From Akkermansiaceae bacterium UBA5689 (GTDB lineage: Bacteria > Verrucomicrobiota > Verrucomicrobiia > Verrucomicrobiales > Akkermansiaceae): DNA of 6,828 nucleotides. Position 1 is the stretch's first letter; every line of letters begins with the position of its first letter. Below, piece by piece: positions 1-4,807 of this stretch. The stretch spans positions 11,686-18,513 of the forward strand of contig DIHT01000132.1 of the NCBI GenBank assembly GCA_002420305.1, read 5' to 3'. Under the pieces are notes generated by a model, which searched no databases, was not told the DNA's origin, and saw only the letters and a list, made by a program, of their open reading frames with translations. The translations under genes and the position numbers were made by a program.

Positions 1-3000
1 GAGCCTTCTATCGAGAGATCCGCACCGTTCCCGCTCTGGTCTTCAGACTGCCCCTCGAAATTCCAGTAGGCGAGGAGCACAGGCTGCGGGATTGGCGGCA
101 CGCTTCCGGGGTCCGTCGGGTCGAACAGGCTCTCCACTTCGTCGAGGTCTTCAAATCCGTCCCCATCAGTGTCCACATTGTGAGGGCTTGTGCCGGTATC
201 ATCGACACCTGCGAAGGTTCCGCTGTTGCTTTCCACGCCATCGCTCAGCCCATCACCGTCGGTATCGGAATCAAGGGGGTCGGTGCCGGTATCGGAGGCG
301 TCCACAAAGATCCCGGTCCCGGTCTCAGCACCATCGGGAATGCCATCCCCATCGGTGTCGTCATTGGTGGGATTGGTGCGGGCATTGAGCTCCTCCAGAT
401 CGCTGGTACCATCGTTGTCAAAGTCCCCGGTCCCGGAGAGCTGGGTGAGATCGTTAATGTCGTCCCACGAGATCTCCCACGCGTCGGGGAGGTCATCCCC
501 GTCAGTGTCCTCTGACTTAACCCCGATGGGATAGACTGGCGGGCTGCCGGCATTGGTGTCGCCAATTGCCACGATCCCGACAATTCCGGGGCCGCTGATC
601 CCGATATCGACCCAATCTCCTCCACCTTGCTCCCCAAAAACGTTGTCGAACGGGAAGAGCCCCGGGGAAGTAATAGTAAAAGGGGTCGTCTGGTTCTGCG
701 GGCAGCAATTGTGCTGCGCGGTCACCTGCCCGTCCACGGTGTCCATGATGAAGAAATTGGTATCATCTGCCCCAAGGTGAATGTTGTAGGTTCCCGGCAA
801 GAAAGCCGACATATCGAGATAACCGTTGTAGCGCACCGTGAAATTCTCTCCACCCCCATCTCCCCACGGCCGGTTCTGCACCGATATGGCATTCCCTCCG
901 TTTCCATGACTGGCGAGGGGCTCAATGGCATCGAAGGAACGAAGGGGAGCTGGATCACCCGAGACATGCACATCGTAGTTCCCTTGAGCGGCGTTATTGA
1001 TAATCACCCCGGCATCGTAATGGTTCTCCTGATAGTTGACCCCGTTCTGAGTGAGATCAGGACCGTAAGCGCCGGGAGCCAGCTCATCAATAGGCACGAA
1101 GGAAGGCTGGACGATCGGTATATCCGGGTTGCTGTTCGGATCATTAGGGTCAAAGTTCTCGTTTACCTCGAAGCCGTCGCTGGCGCCATCATCGTCGGTG
1201 TCCGCATTGAGTGGATCGGTGCCGGTGTCACTCGCGCTGGTGAAGGTTCCAGTGCCAGTCTCCACGCCATCGAGCAAGCCGTCTCCGTCACTGTCAGGAT
1301 TCGCCGGGTCCGTCCCCGCAGCCTTCTCCTCGCCATCGTTGGATCCGTCCTCATCAGCATCCGCCACGGTGGGGTCGGTTCCGTCAACGTATTCGTCAGG
1401 ATCACTGACACCATCTTCATCGAAGTCCCCAGGGCCGAGCTGGGTCAGGTCCCCGGGGAAGAACTGCTCCTCGTACCCATCGGGGATGCTGTCGCCGTCG
1501 GCATCGAGGTCCGGATCAAAGCTGTCGAGATACACCCCCCAGCTCAACCCTGCCCCATCCGTATCAAATTCCGCAGGAACACCACTGCTGATTCCAAAGA
1601 CGCTGGTGTAGCCGATCCCGCCGAAGTCCGCAGTGTTGGTGGAGAAGTCATTGTAATAGCCAAATCCGATATCAGCCGCGGACTGGGCGCCCCCACCATC
1701 CTCGGTCAGCCAGACGTCCACGTTGAACCAGCCTCCTCCGCCAAAGTCAAAGTTGGCATAGGTTCGCACGTTCCAAGACACATCGGTATGCTGCTGATTG
1801 TCGCCCCGGGGATTCAGGTTGGTTGCCGCTGCAATTGGAGTGGCCACAACCTTGACTCGGTCATCGTAGTTCTCAGTGAAGGAGAAAACACCATCCTGGT
1901 CGTAGAACTGGAACACATAGGCGAGGTCGTGGTTGTCGCCCAGCAGATCCGTACCGAGCCCACCAGGCTCCCGGTCGACATCAATTCCCTCAAGAAGAAG
2001 AGAGTTCGGGTCGTCCAGCTCCCCGAACGGAGCAAGTTGATCGACGTTCTCGGGAAGGGTTCCGGTGAAGTCTGCTCCGGGGAGGTTGTCTGTACGGCGA
2101 TAAAGAACTCTTTCCGGCGTATGGTTGACGAGACTGATTTCTGGCTTTGATGCAGGGTCATTGGGATCGAATCCTCCATCGACCTCCTGACCATCAAAGC
2201 TCAGGTCGTCATCGCTGTCAGAGTCAAGGGGGTCCGTTCCTGTATCACTGGCATTCACGAAGGTGCCCGTCCCGCTTTCCACCCCGTCAAGCAAACCATC
2301 ATTATCACTATCCTCGTCAAGAGGGTCCGTACCCGCAGCAACTTCCTCCCCGTCTGAGGAACCATCATCATCCGAATCCGAATCAAGAGGGTCAGTCTGC
2401 GCAGCGTGCTCTGCCGCATCGCTCACCCCATCGTTGTCAAAGTCAGTCAGATCTGAAACGTCTTCCAGACCAGACACTTCATCATTCGGGTCAGCATCGA
2501 TAATGCTCTGTTCAAAAGTGTCCGGGAGCCCGTCTTGGTCCTCATCCGCTCCAACCTCGAAAAACCATACCTTTTTACTGTTGTCGTTATCAGGGCCTCC
2601 GGTGGTCGTATCCTCAGCCGTCATCTCCCCGGGTTGCCCCGTTCCATCATCCGCGTACAAACGAACCTCAAGAGGATACCAGCGGTCATCGCAGCAGGTA
2701 TCGTTGCGAGCAAAAGCCACCACCGTGGTCACCTCATACTCCGCACCGAGATCGATGGTGTATTGAGCACTGTTGGCGAGACCGCTTCTTGCAGACCACA
2801 CTCCTCCCCCAGCTTCCTGATCATTATCAATAGGGCCTCCCACGGGACCGTGCTCGAGGCTCTGGGTCGTTCCAATCTCGGGGCCATCCGTAAGATTGAA
2901 TGTCGTTACGCCGGCAATATCGTTCGTGCTGGTCGCACCGCCCCGTCCGAAAGCCCCGGCCTCGTCAGGAACCACTCCCGCCTCAAACGCTTCGAGTTCT

Positions 3001-3131
3001 CCCAGGTGAAAACGGGTGTCCCCCGGACCTTTTTTAATATTAATAAAACGCGCAAGAACGCCCTCCGCCTGCGGAGCCATTCCAAGGGTAATGGCCATTA
3101 CGCCCAAAATAAGGATGGTGAGATGATTCAT
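1..3131 (-). CDS. Secreted TSP3-repeat calcium-binding multidomain protein (C-terminus beyond left edge)
   Basis: The frame is open without a stop from ATG at 3131 to the left edge (1043 residues visible). Residues 1-24 look like a signal peptide with a hydrophobic core (LTILILGVMAITLGMA), although only His3 gives it an N-terminal charge. Residues 25-195 resemble a discoidin/F-type lectin fold, with an IDLGAEYEVTTVVAF strand and a TCCDDRWYPLEVRLY segment. TSP3 blocks with DxDxDG calcium motifs lie at about 196-326, 543-668 and 875-1008. Between them, about 335-535 is an unassigned beta-rich domain containing FYDQDGVFSFTENYDDRV, and 670-870 is PA14-like (NGYLDMSAFLPGTYNIHLGADD). A LamG-like domain appears to begin at LLAYWNFEG (about 1018). 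TSP3 arrays in other proteins bind calcium and act as stiff extracellular spacers, so an adhesin or carbohydrate-binding surface role is inferred; the ligand is unknown. No clear Shine-Dalgarno sequence precedes the ATG. Confidence 0.9.
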   Translation of the reverse strand, partial: MNHLTILILGVMAITLGMAPQAEGVLARFINIKKGPGDTRFHLGELEAFEAGVVPDEAGAFGRGGATSTNDIAGVTTFNLTDGPEIGTTQSLEHGPVGGPIDNDQEAGGGVWSARSGLANSAQYTIDLGAEYEVTTVVAFARNDTCCDDRWYPLEVRLYADDGTGQPGEMTAEDTTTGGPDNDNSKKVWFFEVGADEDQDGLPDTFEQSIIDADPNDEVSGLEDVSDLTDFDNDGVSDAAEHAAQTDPLDSDSDDDGSSDGEEVAAGTDPLDEDSDNDGLLDGVESGTGTFVNASDTGTDPLDSDSDDDLSFDGQEVDGGFDPNDPASKPEISLVNHTPERVLYRRTDNLPGADFTGTLPENVDQLAPFGELDDPNSLLLEGIDVDREPGGLGTDLLGDNHDLAYVFQFYDQDGVFSFTENYDDRVKVVATPIAAATNLNPRGDNQQHTDVSWNVRTYANFDFGGGGWFNVDVWLTEDGGGAQSAADIGFGYYNDFSTNTADFGGIGYTSVFGISSGVPAEFDTDGAGLSWGVYLDSFDPDLDADGDSIPDGYEEQFFPGDLTQLGPGDFDEDGVSDPDEYVDGTDPTVADADEDGSNDGEEKAAGTDPANPDSDGDGLLDGVETGTGTFTSASDTGTDPLNADTDDDGASDGFEVNENFDPNDPNSNPDIPIVQPSFVPIDELAPGAYGPDLTQNGVNYQENHYDAGVIINNAAQGNYDVHVSGDPAPLRSFDAIEPLASHGNGGNAISVQNRPWGDGGGENFTVRYNGYLDMSAFLPGTYNIHLGADDTNFFIMDTVDGQVTAQHNCCPQNQTTPFTITSPGLFPFDNVFGEQGGGDWVDIGISGPGIVGIVAIGDTNAGSPPVYPIGVKSEDTDGDDLPDAWEISWDDINDLTQLSGTGDFDNDGTSDLEELNARTNPTNDDTDGDGIPDGAETGTGIFVDASDTGTDPLDSDTDGDGLSDGVESNSGTFAGVDDTGTSPHNVDTDGDGFEDLDEVESLFDPTDPGSVPPIPQPVLLAYWNFEGQSEDQSGNGADLSIEG
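102..512 (-). repeat. TSP3 repeat block C
   Basis: Residues 874-1010 hold five motifs: DTDGDDLPD (875), DFDNDGTSD (903), DTDGDGIPD (925), DTDGDGLSD (956) and DTDGDGFED (987). The GTGTF-type linker occurs twice here, as ETGTGIFVDASDTGTDPLDS (936-955) and the diverged ESNSGTFAGVDDTGTSPHNV (967-986). The AAGTDP linker of blocks A and B is absent. The block begins 332 residues after block B and ends just before the LamG-like start. Confidence 0.88.
1128..1505 (-). repeat. TSP3 repeat block B
   Basis: Residues 543-668 hold five motifs: DADGDSIPD (543), DFDEDGVSD (569), DADEDGSND (591), DSDGDGLLD (613) and DTDDDGASD (644). The first lacks the sixth-position Gly. The order of linkers is the same as in block A: GEEKAAGTDP between motifs 3 and 4, then ETGTGTFTSASDTGTDPLNA between motifs 4 and 5, ending in FDPNDP. 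Block B starts 347 residues after block A. Confidence 0.88.
2154..2546 (-). repeat. TSP3 repeat block A
   Basis: Residues 196-326 of the large minus-strand protein hold five calcium-type motifs: DEDQDGLPD (196), DFDNDGVSD (230), DSDDDGSSD (252), DSDNDGLLD (274) and DSDDDLSFD (305). The fifth has Leu where the usual Gly of DxDxDG sits. Between motifs 4 and 5 lies the linker ESGTGTFVNASDTGTDPLDS (285-304). Between motifs 3 and 4 is GEEVAAGTDP. The spelling is closely matched by block B, which points to internal duplication. Confidence 0.88.
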
Positions 3132-3200
3132 TGGATTTTTTTAAGCTAACACCGTTCCTAGGGGGGCCTTTCCACCTAAACAAGCTGTGATTTCCACAAA

Positions 3201-3229
3201 AGGTCCACAAAGCTGGGCAAAGTGGACCT
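3201..3229 (-). terminator. 8-bp inverted repeat, possible weak terminator or operator
   Basis: AGGTCCAC at 3201-3208 and GTGGACCT at 3222-3229 are perfect inverted copies around a 13-base loop. Read on the minus strand, the hairpin is followed by a short T run (CCTTTTG), and it lies 84 bases past the stop of the propeller gene, so it could end that transcript. The T run is too short for a confident intrinsic terminator. It also lies 70 bases upstream of the TSP3 gene start, where an operator or 5' leader hairpin is equally possible. The rest of the 3132-3312 spacer shows no ORF or RNA that I recognise. Confidence 0.35.
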
Positions 3230-3312
3230 AATTTAACGAAGTTTCCCCGGTGAAAGGCGCTTGGCTGGGACTCCCGGGCCGCATCCCTCAACGAGGCATG
3301 ATCTCAGCATGC

Positions 3313-4623
3313 TTACTTACCCCGGTAGCAATCGAGGCGGGCCCCAACTCGCAAAAACAGGCTGTTGCGGCCCAGGGCAGGACTGGAATCCACCCATGTC
3401 ACCTCATCCCCGGGCTCAAGATCATAGACCCCTAGTATTTTGGGCTTCCCACTCACATCTATGGAATACATCTCCCCATCCCGCGAAAGGCACAACATCG
3501 TTGTCCCGGCGAGCAGGGGAGAGGCATAAAAATTCCCTTGGAGCTTTTTGGCCCACTGCGCCTCCCCTGTTTGCGGGTCAACTGCCTGAATCATTCCCCG
3601 GTCCGACAGAACAAAGAGAGTCTTTCCGTTCGAAACCGGGGTAGGCACGTAAGGCGCGTCCTGCTCGAGCTGCCAAAGCAACTCGGCGCGGCCTTCTCCG
3701 CCCTCTAGTGGACGAAGTGCAACAAAGACATTATTGCCCCCCTCTTTCTTGCATCCCGCAGTGATGATAGAACCCGGAGCTCCGCTCCCCGCCAGAATGT
3801 TGAGCGGAGAAACGATACAGCGTTCCTTGAAAATACCGGGGAGCGACCACACTTCTTTCCCATTTTCGAGATCCAGACCACACACCCCCGTGCTGGTACT
3901 ACTAACTACTACCTCGAAGCGCGACGGATCTTCATCCTGCCTGCGAATCAGCGGAGTCATATAGGTTGTCTTCGGACTGGGGCTTGGATACGGCGTTTTC
4001 CAATCTGGGTGGCCAGTTGCACCGTTAATTGATGCCACGTAGCCGCCCAGTTGATGGAGGTGCGCGAAGATGACTGACCCATCATGGATGACAGGCATCA
4101 GGTTAAGTCCGTGAGCTCCTTTGAATGATCCAATCTCATAATCCCAGAGATGTTTTCCCTTGTGAGAATATGCCGAAAGAACCGCCACCTTGCGACTGGA
4201 TTGGTACCAACTGAAGACCACCATGTCTTGGTCGACCGCCGGGGTCGCTGCCGCAGTATTGTTCATCTTGTGGGTTCGGTAGGGCCCAACCTCGACGGTC
4301 CTCTTCCACAACGCACTCCCGTCGTCTACACGAAGACATTGGAGATGAACGACGCCGCCCAGTCGATCTTCCGAGGTCACAAATATCCGTTGGCCCCACA
4401 CCACCGGAGAACTAGTACCTGGTCCCCGCAGGGCAACCGACCATGCCCTCGCAGTTTTATCCACTCCTCCCGGGCAATCAAAACTGGAAGCGATTCCAGC
4501 CCCTCCAGAGCCGCGAAACCTCGGCCAGTCATCCTCTCCGGCATCGACACTACCAATCAACAACACCACGGTGCTGAACAGTATCAGGATCCCTTTTAGA
4601 AATCTGAACGATGAATCCGCCAT
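3313..4623 (-). CDS. Exported PQQ-like beta-propeller repeat protein
   Basis: A complete 436-residue protein. Residues 1-28 form a signal peptide (basic RFLK, hydrophobic GILILFSTVVLLIG, then VDA before the likely cleavage at GEDD). DDWPRFRGSGGAG (31-43) matches the N-terminal motif typical of PQQ-like propellers in planctomycetes and verrucomicrobia. Blade-type turns include DDGSALWKRTV (100), HKGKHLWDYEIG (154), ENGKEVWSLPG (253) and QTGEAQWAKKL (351). Eight regularly spaced S/T/M-Pro strand starts (residues 72, 127, 176, 223, 272, 328, 368 and 414) suggest eight blades. I see no vicinal-Cys ring or other sign of a true quinoprotein dehydrogenase, so a structural, binding or BamB-like scaffold role is more likely than catalysis; the substrate is unknown. 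An in-frame TAA lies four codons upstream, so ATG 4623 is the first possible ATG start. No obvious Shine-Dalgarno sequence is present. It lies 181 bp upstream of the co-directional TSP3 gene. Confidence 0.92.
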   Translation of the reverse strand: MADSSFRFLKGILILFSTVVLLIGSVDAGEDDWPRFRGSGGAGIASSFDCPGGVDKTARAWSVALRGPGTSSPVVWGQRIFVTSEDRLGGVVHLQCLRVDDGSALWKRTVEVGPYRTHKMNNTAAATPAVDQDMVVFSWYQSSRKVAVLSAYSHKGKHLWDYEIGSFKGAHGLNLMPVIHDGSVIFAHLHQLGGYVASINGATGHPDWKTPYPSPSPKTTYMTPLIRRQDEDPSRFEVVVSSTSTGVCGLDLENGKEVWSLPGIFKERCIVSPLNILAGSGAPGSIITAGCKKEGGNNVFVALRPLEGGEGRAELLWQLEQDAPYVPTPVSNGKTLFVLSDRGMIQAVDPQTGEAQWAKKLQGNFYASPLLAGTTMLCLSRDGEMYSIDVSGKPKILGVYDLEPGDEVTWVDSSPALGRNSLFLRVGARLDCYRGK

Positions 4624-4807
4624 AAAATCGACTTAGCAAACGCTGTCGCAATCGTCACCTCTGGTCAATCACCACTACCAATTCTCGCTGTGGTTAGCCC
4701 TTACTCCAGTTATTCTTGATCGAAATGAGTTAACTCTCATAGGGTAATCGAACGCCCTTGCCATACGCAGGCTTGCCAGCTGATTCCCCACACCTTATTG
4801 CCATATC
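4624..4807. promoter_or_regulatory. Divergent intergenic region with promoters for both flanking genes
   Basis: The 184-bp gap separates the start codons of the minus-strand propeller gene and the plus-strand CotH gene, so it must hold the start signals for both unless either is transcribed from elsewhere. A weak plus-strand candidate is TTGATC (4716-4721), an 18-base spacer, then TAGGGT (4740-4745). TTGCCA occurs three times, at 4758, 4773 and 4798. No ORF or RNA gene is evident. The exact promoters cannot be assigned by eye. Confidence 0.5.
4727..4736. promoter_or_regulatory. Palindrome GAGTTAACTC, candidate operator
   Basis: A perfect 10-bp palindrome with an overlapping ATGAG (4725-4729)/CTCAT (4736-4740) inverted pair. 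It lies inside the spacer of the weak -35/-10-like pair upstream of the CotH gene, and about 105 bases upstream of the propeller gene start, a position from which a regulator could act on either gene. A palindrome of this length can arise by chance, and no regulator is known here. Confidence 0.25.

Noticed and set aside
1129..1611. Ser/Pro-rich plus-strand ORF, and similar ones at 190-534 and 2263-2766
   Set aside because: They fall exactly over the TSP3 blocks and their Ser-Pro repeats are the frame-shifted antisense of the Asp-rich repeats. The similarity among them reflects the repeats, not a gene family.
627..2150. A 507-codon plus-strand ORF antisense to the TSP3 gene
   Set aside because: It is a shadow: Asp codons GAT/GAC read antisense as ATC/GTC, giving a long Ile/Val/Arg-rich frame without stops. 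It has no signal peptide or recognisable domain, while the minus-strand frame is continuous for 1043 residues with clear domains.
3296..3312. GCATG/CATGC inverted repeat directly after the propeller stop codon
   Set aside because: The stem is only 5 bp with a 7-base loop and no T run follows on the minus strand, so it is too weak to call a terminator.
4150..4599. 149-codon plus-strand ORF opposite the propeller gene
   Set aside because: It overlaps the well-supported minus-strand propeller CDS entirely and its product shows no recognisable motif.
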